From positions 744,001 through 808,000 of the forward strand of contig NZ_OZ221288.1 of NCBI RefSeq assembly GCF_965118125.1: DNA of 64,000 bases. The letters are read 5' to 3'. Below are positions 51,942-59,535 of this stretch, piece after piece. Each line of letters starts with the position of its first letter. The first letter of the stretch is position 1. The stretch is from Pararobbsia alpina_A. Its GTDB lineage: Bacteria > Pseudomonadota > Gammaproteobacteria > Burkholderiales > Burkholderiaceae. Under the pieces are notes generated by a model that worked only from the letters and a program-made list of their open reading frames with translations, was not told the origin of the DNA and ran no database searches. Both the position numbers and the translations under genes were made by a program.

Positions 51942-53041
51942 GCTGCGGCTCCGCCATCGAGGTCGATGACAGGAGCAATCGGCTCATTGGCAGCTTGTTG
52001 TATTCCCGTTCGCAAACTCGGCGATTCGTCGAGTGTGAATACTCGCTCGTTGAACGCGCTGAAATCCATGCGACCCTCATCCAATGCCAGGCAGCGTACG
52101 TTGTCGAAGCCTTTGAACTCGAGCTGTAACTTGTCCCTAGACCGCTGGCTGAAGCAACATACGAACACCTGAAGATGCGGATTCGCGAGAGACCGTTTCA
52201 CCAAATTCAAAATGTGCTCATCGGCAAACGAGAAGCCGAACGTGATAAGTACGGCATTTGGCTTCTCGAGCTCGTAGCTCAGCATGCGAAGCATCTGGTA
52301 GTAGTGCTCTTCGAACACAGTCTCAAAAAATTTCCATTTTGTCGGGTTCACGATGGGCAACCGATGATAAGCACTCATGAATGCATCGAGTTCGCCCTGT
52401 GTGAAATCAGGGAAAGGGAGTTCGTCCAGATTGGATTCGGTATTAGCCAAGCATGCAGAAAATGGCGCAAGTTTCGCTTGCGCAGCCGCATCAAGCAGGT
52501 CCCCACTGGAGCGCGAATCGTAGTCGACCACGATGCTTGCTCCATCTTTTTTCCAGTACACCGAGCCATGTACGTGAACGAGGTTGATTTGGGGAACACT
52601 CGTCTGATGTCGCTCGAATACCCCCGTCTGACACAGATACGTATTGAAGTTCCGTGCTTGAAGATAGCGCCGGCGGAAACCTCGCGCGCCATCATTGAGC
52701 ACAAAGTCAACGTTTCCTTCACGAACGAGTTCGTCAGCAACTAGCGGAAAACATCCGTCGTAGTTCGTAGTAAACAGATTGCATCGACGTTCGAGCGATT
52801 TGCGACGTTGCAGCAACTGAAGGACTGTCTTTATGAACGTACGATAGTTTTCCACTAGCCGCGCAGAATCGACAGTCGCTAACACGATTAGCTCAGGCGG
52901 AAGTACGTTGTGCGAAGACCACCTTTTTAGACGCTCCGCAATTTCCGTCCAATCCGGCGTGTCGGAGCCGACAAAAGCGAGCAACGCGACTCGCGTGAGA
53001 GGTGTTGGGCCAGAGAATGGAATGAATAGCATGTCGGTCAT
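51938..53041 (-). CDS. SIR2-like protein, partner of HerA, without canonical GAG motif
   Basis: 367 residues. Typical SIR2_2 segments: NLFTTNYDGCFPLVADEL with Asn93, VPQINLVHVHGSVYW with His158, and the ending fold VLITFGFSFADEHILNLVKR. The first 60 residues (MLFIPFSGPTPLTRVALLAF) should contain the NAD-binding GAGxS loop, but no such loop is present, and the ATGA overlap with the preceding gene leaves no room for extension. The enzyme may therefore be altered or inactive. It starts by ATGA overlap on the GHKL gene and ends by ATGA overlap on herA, so the three are translated together. Confidence 0.85.
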   Translation of the reverse strand: MTDMLFIPFSGPTPLTRVALLAFVGSDTPDWTEIAERLKRWSSHNVLPPELIVLATVDSARLVENYRTFIKTVLQLLQRRKSLERRCNLFTTNYDGCFPLVADELVREGNVDFVLNDGARGFRRRYLQARNFNTYLCQTGVFERHQTSVPQINLVHVHGSVYWKKDGASIVVDYDSRSSGDLLDAAAQAKLAPFSACLANTESNLDELPFPDFTQGELDAFMSAYHRLPIVNPTKWKFFETVFEEHYYQMLRMLSYELEKPNAVLITFGFSFADEHILNLVKRSLANPHLQVFVCCFSQRSRDKLQLEFKGFDNVRCLALDEGRMDFSAFNERVFTLDESPSLRTGIQQAANEPIAPVIDLDGGAAA

Positions 53042-54402
53042 ACCGGCAGAAGAATTGAATATGCCGTTCCTTCAACGGTGCTCAACTTGTCGGTCGACCA
53101 CGGCCGTAGAAAAAACACCAACTTCTCGTCCTGCAGGAACACATGAGTTCCGTCGGCAAGCCTGTCGTAATCGCCGGATAGGTCACGCGTCTTCAGTTGA
53201 TTCTCGATATCCGACATGGCGGATTGCGTACCGAAAAGAAAAGCAAGGCGTCCAGTTCGTAGCCGCAAAAAGCCTTGCCTTCGTTGGAGCAAGCTGGCGA
53301 CACTAAAAAGCCCCACACCGCGCAGCGAATTTCCCGACGACGTTCTCCACTTTTTGAAGCACTCAATTACCGCATCCTCTTCCTCTTCAAGCGATACATC
53401 GTCCAGTCGGTCGACAGAACGCTTGTTTTCGGGACGGCTCGCGAGCCAACGAAGCGCGAGGCCAGGGCCGGAATCCACCATCGTGAGCTCCAAAAAGCTA
53501 AGGTAGCGACGAACACCGCGCGAACCGGGCTCATCGTCTTTCCGCACGCGAGGGTGATTCACAAGGTTGTAGAGGAGATACGTCTGAATATGAGTATTTC
53601 CGCCGGCAAACATTAGAAGGCTGTCATCGTCGACGTCACGCACTCGGAGTGTTATCGCTCGAATCCCTTTTTCATATTCCACGCCTCGATGGTCGGCGCG
53701 AGCCCACCAATCAGAGTTTTCGACGAGTTCGCGGATGAGATGGCTCAATGGCTCCGCAACCTCTCGCAAATATTTTGCTGTCCAGTTTTCTGCCAACTGG
53801 GCGAGAATATCTTGCACCACGACCCGAACGTCCCCCTCGGGACGGACTCGCCAAGCGTTGTTAAGCTGCTCATAGAAGGGGCGAATGAACTCCCGCCGGC
53901 TTCCTTGCACGCACACCAAGTTTGCTCGGGTCTCCACGGTTTCGTGCGTGCTATGGAACTCGAAGTTGTCCATCGCATCCAGGAACGCTGTAAAGCCCTT
54001 CGCCTCCCGACGCTTCATGACGCGGTCATTCGAGTCACGCAGTTGATTCGCAAATACCCAGGCAGCAAGCACATAGGGCAGCCCGAGCTGTTTTTGAACC
54101 AAGGTCTCAAACGACCCCGCAGTAGAGTCCAACCCCAGAAAAGACGCTACGGTCGCACTTGGGGAATGGCGGGCCCAGGTGACAACGAACTGCAACAGCG
54201 CTGCCTCAGCGCAGAAAGACGTGACCCCCCTAGACAAGGCAGGGATAGACAGTTTGGACGTGTCTTCTTGTCCCAGTGTTGCTAGTGCGCTCTCAATACT
54301 CTGGATATCCGGGTCCGGCATTTTCATCGTCAACATGTCCTTCCGAGTGTTCGGGTCGTCGGTTATCGACATGACCAACAACCGGTTAAGTTTCGACGTC
54401 AC
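53038..54402 (-). CDS. GHKL-type ATPase-like protein of the defence operon
   Basis: 454 residues. The C-terminal half shows the Bergerat fold in order: N box HLIRELVENSDWWARAD (E228, N229), G1 TMVDSGPGLALRW (D310-S-G-P-G), G2 SLRGVGLFSVASLL (R361-G364), then RLRTGRLAFLFG. The first 200 residues are helical and unlike known proteins (AALLQFVVTWARHSPSATVA). GHKL ATPases in defence operons are thought to sense or switch, as Hsp90/MutL/gyrase relatives do. GTG start at 54402 or ATG 54372. It lies 45 bases after the helicase gene and overlaps the SIR2-like gene by ATGA. Confidence 0.78.
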   Translation of the reverse strand: MTSKLNRLLVMSITDDPNTRKDMLTMKMPDPDIQSIESALATLGQEDTSKLSIPALSRGVTSFCAEAALLQFVVTWARHSPSATVASFLGLDSTAGSFETLVQKQLGLPYVLAAWVFANQLRDSNDRVMKRREAKGFTAFLDAMDNFEFHSTHETVETRANLVCVQGSRREFIRPFYEQLNNAWRVRPEGDVRVVVQDILAQLAENWTAKYLREVAEPLSHLIRELVENSDWWARADHRGVEYEKGIRAITLRVRDVDDDSLLMFAGGNTHIQTYLLYNLVNHPRVRKDDEPGSRGVRRYLSFLELTMVDSGPGLALRWLASRPENKRSVDRLDDVSLEEEEDAVIECFKKWRTSSGNSLRGVGLFSVASLLQRRQGFLRLRTGRLAFLFGTQSAMSDIENQLKTRDLSGDYDRLADGTHVFLQDEKLVFFLRPWSTDKLSTVEGTAYSILLPV

Positions 54403-54447
54403 TGTGCGGTAGGGCTCACGCAGGTGTGTCGGTCAAACCCAGAGGTT

Positions 54448-57375
54448 CTATGGGCTCAGTATCCAAACAAGCGAACTCTGCTGCGCCGCGACGCTGTCGT
54501 TCGCAGCGGCCATTATCATCCGCAGCCGGGGGTCTAACGCAGCTACAGACAGCCCAGGCTGTACGCAATTTACAGTTAGGCGCAGGTCGATAGGCTGCAA
54601 CGCTTCAAGAATATCGAGTGCCGCTTCACGGGTTCCATGAATGAACGGCGATACGCCGCCATTGCGATTCGCCTGCGTACGGCGCTTGACGTGTTGTTTC
54701 AATTCATCCAACACCTGGTATCTAACCGATTTTACGGCTTGTCCAACCAACTCATAGACATCGTCCACTCGCTCCCCGCTCGGCAGCGCTCCTCCCGCAC
54801 CTTTGCAATGAAATAGCCCAATGTCGTAGCGACCATCGTTCCCGCGCCGCCCCACTACAAAATCTGCGGCTTCACCGGACCTGTGGTCATAGATGATGAA
54901 GTCATTGTCAGGTTGGGCAAGCAAGTGCTCTTGCAGATGCCGTTGTACGGTTCTTCGTTGACCGTCTTGATTATCGAACTCGACTTGAATCTCGCAACCG
55001 TGCCAATCCAGTTCCAGCGTGCGCCCTACACGCGCACCAGGGCTCTGAGTTCGTCGGTTGAGCGTTTTGCCAGTGAACGTATTTAATTGCGATGTATAAA
55101 AAACGAGCGGTTCGTCGTTGAGCCACTCTTCGACAGGCAAACCGCGTCCATCGCGATTCTCAATAAAGATGGCCGGCTGCCCGGCGTCTGCGGTGTATTG
55201 TGGAATGTGGTTTGGAGAAAACTTAACTCTTCGCGACACGTCGTCGTCGCCGACTGCAAACTGTAGCGACTGTCGGTTGTTGCTTACCCGAATATCGGTA
55301 ATGGATAAGTCCAACACGCAACCGCGCCGTGGTGCGTCTTGACCTAGCACGACAGTTGGATTGGTGCGGTACGTATCCCGAGACCAGTCTGCGGATACGG
55401 TATCTGACGGAAGTTCAGTCAGCCCCTCTCCAAAAGGCAAGCGGTCGAGCCCTGAGCGTCCGATGTTTACGTTTACCGCTGAGATGCGCGCGTGAAGTGT
55501 GGTCATCCACCGAAGAGTTTCTGGCAACGACGATTTGCCATTGGACCAGACGCGGCCGCCGCTGCTCGCCCCTATTAACTCCGACGTGCCGTCGATTTCT
55601 CCACGTCCGAAGAAATGGCCTTGGCAATAGGTCGCACCATCTGTGTCACGCACGCCTCTATCAGCTTGGCTTCCAGCCACGATGCGATAGCTTTCTGTTG
55701 TCGCCACCGGGCTAGTGTTGCGAAGCCCAATGTTAAAGAATTCCTGCTGTTCAAGTCCATTGAGCACCTTGCGGAGTCGAGCAAAGGAAACCTTAGATGC
55801 GTCACCATTGCAAAGATGTCCGACAAGGCTCGAATACAAACGCTCGGTCCGCAACGTAGCCGTCACGAACAGCATTTGAGTTTCAGGGAAGAATCTAACG
55901 AGGACCAGGTCATGCCGAACATCAATGATGTCTCGTCCGCGAGACCATGCCGGAGTATCAAGGTCACGCGTAAGAAACAGACTTGCGTCGTGGTCGACGG
56001 AATCCCAACGCTTGACTACCTCCAAGCCGCCAATCTTTTTCAAGGAATCAAAGCCTTCCGGAGGACGTCGTGCTGCGTACACTGCAATGTGGTGCGGTAA
56101 GAGTAGGTGTCGCGTATCGACAGAATCGTAGTCCGCCGAAGGTCGTCCGCCCTCGCGGAAACTTCGAACGTTTTCCTCCTGCCGCAGTGCAAGTTGCTGC
56201 CGCGCGTCAGCAACGTTGGCAATCAACAGGTCCCACTGAACGCCGCTTTTGTAAAGCTCGTCAGACTCTGAATCGAGTTCACGAGGTGCAGCAATGAATG
56301 TGGCGTCGCCGGTGCGAATCCCGTTTGTTCGCGCGAATCGGCCAATGAACTGGAGAGTTGGTACCAGCGACCGATGAGCGTCGTGTAGAACAGCTATTTT
56401 GAACTGAGGGAAGTCATAACCCTCGCCAAACATATCGACACAAACGATGCCATCGAGCTCACCGTCTCGGAGTCGCGTCTCAATTGCTTCCACTCTGCGC
56501 GGGCTGAGCTGACTGGAGACACTTTCCACTAGCAATCCCGCCGCGACGTACTTTGCAGCGAGTCGCGTAGAAGCCTCTACTCGACCACAACGGATGAGCA
56601 TTCGATGCTCATGTCCAGCAGCCCGGTCACGCTCAAAAACTTGAACTGCACGAGTGACCAGCGCGTTATCAATTTCCTCTCGGGACGCGTGCTGGGGTAT
56701 TTCGACGGACTCGAAATTTACTCTTCCGAACGCCTGCTCTTCGACCGCCCGCTTCAGCGGGTAATAAAAGACGAGGCGGCCAGGAAGCTTCACGCCATCC
56801 AAACGGTAGGGAGTTGCCGTAAAAAGCGTATGCTTTGCCTTCGGCAACGAACGAATGAGCGATTCCCAGGTTTTGGCTGGGGCATGATGCCCCTCGTCCA
56901 TCAAAAGGAGGTCGAAGAACCCCTCGGGAGGGGCAACGGCATCAGCGAGCGCGGGGCTAGCGGCATGCGGTGTCGCAATAACAATGTCGGAGTCTGCGTG
57001 GGCGAACCACTCATCTGCGCTAGTCGCGCGCGAATCCAGCGTCGACACTACCGGAAGCTGTCCCTCTTCCAGCGAAAACGTCCCGTGTCTGACTAACACG
57101 TCTAGGGAACGAAACGTACGGGCTGCTTGGCCTCTTAACGCTGCACTTGGCACTATCAACAAAACTCGGCGTGCCTGCAAAGCGAAGCACGTCCCGGCCA
57201 TTACCGCTGTCTTTCCATATCCCGTGGGGAGGGAGATTACAGCCGGCTCTGTCTCCGCGCAAAAATGCGCGGCCAGTGCGTGGAGTGCACCAACTTGTCC
57301 CCTGCGTAATCCTCGGCCCGGCGCGTGCGACTCAAAGAATGCAAAGCGCCGCGCATTATCGCGAAAGAAATCCAA
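54448..57375 (-). CDS. SF2 helicase with nuclease-like C-terminus, first gene of the defence operon
   Basis: 975 residues. Core motifs: Q27, Walker A SLPTGYGKTAV (K55), DEGHH (D160-H164), FTATPYRLDG, then MFGEGYDFPQFKIAVLHDAH and QFIGRFARTNG. After the helicase come two long domains. Near the C-terminus (about 830-890) GEAADFVVGRR, YDIGLFHCKG and VGQAVKS form an E/D...x-C-K...Q pattern of the PD-(D/E)XK nuclease fold. It begins with TTG 57375 with GGAGG 8 bases upstream. It is the first gene of the operon, its promoter lying in the 300 bases up to the element end. Restriction-type DNA degradation is the likely role. Confidence 0.88.
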   Translation of the reverse strand: MDFFRDNARRFAFFESHAPGRGLRRGQVGALHALAAHFCAETEPAVISLPTGYGKTAVMAGTCFALQARRVLLIVPSAALRGQAARTFRSLDVLVRHGTFSLEEGQLPVVSTLDSRATSADEWFAHADSDIVIATPHAASPALADAVAPPEGFFDLLLMDEGHHAPAKTWESLIRSLPKAKHTLFTATPYRLDGVKLPGRLVFYYPLKRAVEEQAFGRVNFESVEIPQHASREEIDNALVTRAVQVFERDRAAGHEHRMLIRCGRVEASTRLAAKYVAAGLLVESVSSQLSPRRVEAIETRLRDGELDGIVCVDMFGEGYDFPQFKIAVLHDAHRSLVPTLQFIGRFARTNGIRTGDATFIAAPRELDSESDELYKSGVQWDLLIANVADARQQLALRQEENVRSFREGGRPSADYDSVDTRHLLLPHHIAVYAARRPPEGFDSLKKIGGLEVVKRWDSVDHDASLFLTRDLDTPAWSRGRDIIDVRHDLVLVRFFPETQMLFVTATLRTERLYSSLVGHLCNGDASKVSFARLRKVLNGLEQQEFFNIGLRNTSPVATTESYRIVAGSQADRGVRDTDGATYCQGHFFGRGEIDGTSELIGASSGGRVWSNGKSSLPETLRWMTTLHARISAVNVNIGRSGLDRLPFGEGLTELPSDTVSADWSRDTYRTNPTVVLGQDAPRRGCVLDLSITDIRVSNNRQSLQFAVGDDDVSRRVKFSPNHIPQYTADAGQPAIFIENRDGRGLPVEEWLNDEPLVFYTSQLNTFTGKTLNRRTQSPGARVGRTLELDWHGCEIQVEFDNQDGQRRTVQRHLQEHLLAQPDNDFIIYDHRSGEAADFVVGRRGNDGRYDIGLFHCKGAGGALPSGERVDDVYELVGQAVKSVRYQVLDELKQHVKRRTQANRNGGVSPFIHGTREAALDILEALQPIDLRLTVNCVQPGLSVAALDPRLRMIMAAANDSVAAQQSSLVWILSP

Positions 57376-57660
57376 GTGAGTCCCCTCCGCCTCGGCGCAG
57401 GACTCGTTGTTATTTCCGATTCGCGCCCGACAGCGTATAGCGTTTCCAATTCCTCATATCTTAATCTAAGTGACGGCGCGTATTACCGCCGTTCAAGTCA
57501 AATCGGCAAAAATCTCCCGGCCAGCGGATTTTGACCAGACACGCAAGCCTCCGAAATTAGTTCTACTTTTTGTGTAACTGATTGGTAACAAACGAAAATT
57601 CAAGCGCCCGGCACATGCTGTTACATAAAGTATGTAACAGCCTAAAACCTGGATAGACGT
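57376..57660. other. Promoter region of the defence operon, near the right end of the element
   Basis: A non-coding stretch of about 285 bases, A+T-richer than its surroundings. It holds a perfect 11-base inverted repeat (57617-57641) and further GTAAC-like motifs at about 57577 and 57593 that resemble the arms. A regulator site or a recombinase accessory site is likely. Confidence 0.45.
57617..57641. repeat. Perfect 11-bp inverted repeat with GTAAC core
   Basis: GCTGTTACATA-AAG-TATGTAACAGC. No T tract follows, so a terminator is unlikely. It lies 46 bases inside the right end and 242 bases before the helicase start. Confidence 0.7.
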
Positions 57661-57687
57661 TGACGACTTCGTCGTCACGTCGGAAAA
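57651..57687. repeat. Right end of the element: inverted terminal repeat
   Basis: Reading inward from the junction on the minus strand: TTTTCCG, then TCGTCAACGTCTATCC (57666-57651), the inverse of the left-end TCGTCAAAGTTTACC with three differences and a gap. TGACGAC-TTC-GTCGTCA (57661-57677) is a short palindrome between the two blocks. Confidence 0.75.
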
Positions 57688-57743
57688 GTGCCGTTGGGGT
57701 TCAGGTCTTCGGGCTTGACCCATTTGCGCGTATGGAAATTCAT
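57675..57743 (-). pseudogene. 5' fragment of the split acyl-CoA thioesterase
   Basis: ATG 57743 with GAGGA upstream reads MNFHTRKWVKPEDLNPNGT, the common start of YciA-like thioesterases, then FPT and a stop inside the element. The homologous part ends at GGCAC (57692-57688). The remaining 112 codons are at 35260-34921. The intact protein should be about 131 residues and hydrolyse acyl-CoA thioesters. The promoter remains here. Confidence 0.92.
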
Positions 57744-57962
57744 GGTGGTGATCCTCGGTCCCTCGGCCTGCGTTTGATTGCAGTACCAGTCGGAACGGTG
57801 ATTAGGGTTTTCCCTGATTATAGGGTTAACACCAAGGTATTCAGCAACCACCAAAAAAAGATTTTTGCATTGCACAAATTGCAAGAATCGCGCGTCACGC
57901 CCATCCCATAGGCATCTGCGACCCGTCCCCCTATTTTCTTAAGATTTCTCCTTGAATTCGAC
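57744..57962. other. Divergent promoter region of thioesterase and PadR gene
   Basis: About 220 bases with the old thioesterase promoter on the minus strand and the upstream part of the PadR promoter on the plus strand. It is A+T-rich around 57820-57880. No gene is supported. Confidence 0.4.
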
Positions 57963-58007
57963 TTACTTTCGATATATCGTAAGTTCATTACTTTAGATAC
58001 TTCGTAA
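57963..58007 (+). promoter_or_regulatory. Two tandem 20-bp operator-like sequences before the PadR gene
   Basis: TTACTTTCGATATATCGTAA (57963-57982) and TTACTTTAGATACTTCGTAA (57988-58007) agree at 17 of 20 positions with 25-base spacing. Each contains a partial inverted repeat (TTAC...GTAA). They lie just before the ATG at 58018 and are good candidates for autoregulation by the PadR protein. Confidence 0.75.
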
Positions 58008-58017
58008 GGAGCACACG

Positions 58018-58656
58018 ATGCGTCACTGCAGAGATTTCTTCTGGTCAGAAATGGCACAAGGCCATGGACACTTTATGCATTTGATTGGCCGGCACCACCG
58101 CGGCGGCCGGTTTGGCGGCCCGTTCGGCGGCGACGATGATTCAGACTTTCGCGGCGGGCGCGACGGCGGCGCCCGCATGAGCGGCCGGATGTTCGGGCAT
58201 GGCGATCTGCGCCTGCTGTTGCTGGCACTGATCGAGAAGGAAGCGCGGCACGGCTATGAGCTCATCCGCGTGATTGAAGAGATGAGCGGCGGCGCCTACA
58301 CGCCGAGCCCGGGCGCGATCTACCCGACGCTGACGCTGCTTGAAGAAGCCGGCTATGCCGAGGCCGTCATCGAAGGGGGCAACCGCAAGCAATACCGGAT
58401 TACCGATGAAGGCCGTCAATATCTGGACCAGAACCGCGAAGCGGCTGACTCGCTCGTCGAACGCATGGATCTTGCTGGTCGTATGGCCAACAAAATGAGT
58501 CTGCCGGCCTCGTTGCGCGGCGCATTCCGCCAGCTCAAAGGCGCCGTGCTGACGCACCCGCGCAACTGGGATCCGGCAGAGACCGCGCGCGTGATCGAGA
58601 TTCTCGAGCGTGCGGCGGCGGAAATTGCAAATCCGCGTCCCGCCGATTCAAAGTAA
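58018..58656 (+). CDS. PadR-family transcriptional regulator with Gly/His-rich N-terminus
   Basis: 212 residues. The PadR winged-helix domain is at about 60-135 (GDLRLLLLALIEKEARHGYE, YTPSPGAIYPTLTLLEEAGY, GNRKQYRITDEGRQYL), and a C-terminal helical dimerisation part follows. The first 55 residues are rich in Gly, His, Arg and Asp (RHCRDFFWSEMAQGHGHFMH, FGGPFGGDDDSDFRGGRDGG). This may be a metal- or nucleic-acid-binding extension. The next gene is a siderophore-interacting protein; PadR/SIP pairs in Burkholderiaceae and Vibrio relate to iron and ferric-siderophore reduction. AAGGAG precedes the ATG. Confidence 0.9.
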   Translation: MRHCRDFFWSEMAQGHGHFMHLIGRHHRGGRFGGPFGGDDDSDFRGGRDGGARMSGRMFGHGDLRLLLLALIEKEARHGYELIRVIEEMSGGAYTPSPGAIYPTLTLLEEAGYAEAVIEGGNRKQYRITDEGRQYLDQNREAADSLVERMDLAGRMANKMSLPASLRGAFRQLKGAVLTHPRNWDPAETARVIEILERAAAEIANPRPADSK

Positions 58657-58684
58657 ACCGACTTTTTGACAAGGAACCCGACGC

Positions 58685-59491
58685 ATGTCGACGACTGTCA
58701 TGCATGAAATGCGCCGCGTACGACGTGATGTCGTCATGCGGTTGCTCGAAGTCAAGCGCGTCGAATCACTGACGCCGAAGATGGTGCGCGTCACGCTGAC
58801 CGGCGACGCGCTGCACGGCTTCGAAAGCGATGCGCCCGATGATCACGTCAAGGTGTTCGTGCCACTGCCCGGTCATACGCATCCGACCCTGCCGGTCATG
58901 ACGGCCGATGGTCCGCGTTTTGCCGAAGGCGTCACGCCGTCGCCGGCGCGCGACTACACGCCGCGCCGGTACGATGCGAAGGCCAACGAGCTCGATATCG
59001 ACTTTGTGCTGCACGGCGACGGGCCCGCATCGACGTGGGCCGCGCAAGCCGAAGCCGGACAATGGCTCGGTATCGGCGGCCCGCGCGGGTCGCGCATCGT
59101 GGCCGACGATTTCGATACGTATGTGCTGATTGGCGATGAAACCGCGCTGCCGGCCATCGGCCGCTGGCTCGAAGAACTCCCGAAAGGCGCGCGGGCGATC
59201 ACGATCGTGGAGATCGCCGACGAAGACGAACGCCTGCCGTTGCACTCGAAAGCCGACGTTCAGCGTTACTGGCTGCATCGCAATGGCGAGGCGCCCGGTA
59301 CGACGACGCGGCTTGAAGACGCGCTGCGCGATATCCGCTTCCCCGAAGGCGACACGTTCGTCTGGGTCGGTGCGGAATCACGGACCGTTCGCGGTATCCG
59401 CCTGTATCTGCAACAGGAACGCGCACATAATCCGGACTGGATCAAGGCTTCCGGCTATTGGAAGCTGTGGCCCGAGGATGAGGACGAGTAA
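58685..59491 (+). CDS. Siderophore-interacting flavoprotein (ViuB/SIP type)
   Basis: 268 residues. FAD-binding domain: VESLTPKMVRVTLTGDALHG and ARDYTPRRYDAKANELDIDF with the RxYTxR signature. C-terminal SIP Rossmann-type domain: DTYVLIGDETALPAIGRWLE and FVWVGAESRTVRGIRLYLQQ. The enzyme reduces ferric siderophores in the cytosol with NAD(P)H. It follows the PadR gene by 28 bases with AAGGA upstream, so both form one iron-related operon. Confidence 0.93.
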   Translation: MSTTVMHEMRRVRRDVVMRLLEVKRVESLTPKMVRVTLTGDALHGFESDAPDDHVKVFVPLPGHTHPTLPVMTADGPRFAEGVTPSPARDYTPRRYDAKANELDIDFVLHGDGPASTWAAQAEAGQWLGIGGPRGSRIVADDFDTYVLIGDETALPAIGRWLEELPKGARAITIVEIADEDERLPLHSKADVQRYWLHRNGEAPGTTTRLEDALRDIRFPEGDTFVWVGAESRTVRGIRLYLQQERAHNPDWIKASGYWKLWPEDEDE

Positions 59492-59535
59492 AAGAAGGCC
59501 AGGGCTTCCCGCGTAGATCGCTGCTCCGGCCTCAC

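Larger units (their letters stand above)
35266..57687. mobile_element. 22.4-kb integrative element (defence island) inserted in a thioesterase gene
   Basis: The limits are set by the split thioesterase gene. Outside both ends is GTGCC (35261-35265 and 57688-57692); inside are inverted ends (left ATTTTCCG..., right ...CGGAAAA) with a second shared block TCGTCAA-GT-TA about 12-20 bases in. The left end codes four recombination proteins; the rest is cargo with HAD, Xre, AbiEi-like and a SIR2/HerA/helicase operon. The first 6.5 kb is visibly richer in A+T than the chromosome. No phage structural or conjugation gene was seen, so it moves by recombinases alone or with help. Confidence 0.9.

Noticed and set aside
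57617..57641. Terminator considered for the inverted repeat near the right end
   Set aside because: No T tract on either side and it lies in promoter position for the helicase gene.
35266..57687. Prophage considered for the inserted region
   Set aside because: No capsid, tail, portal, terminase or lysis gene was seen; only recombinases and defence-type cargo.
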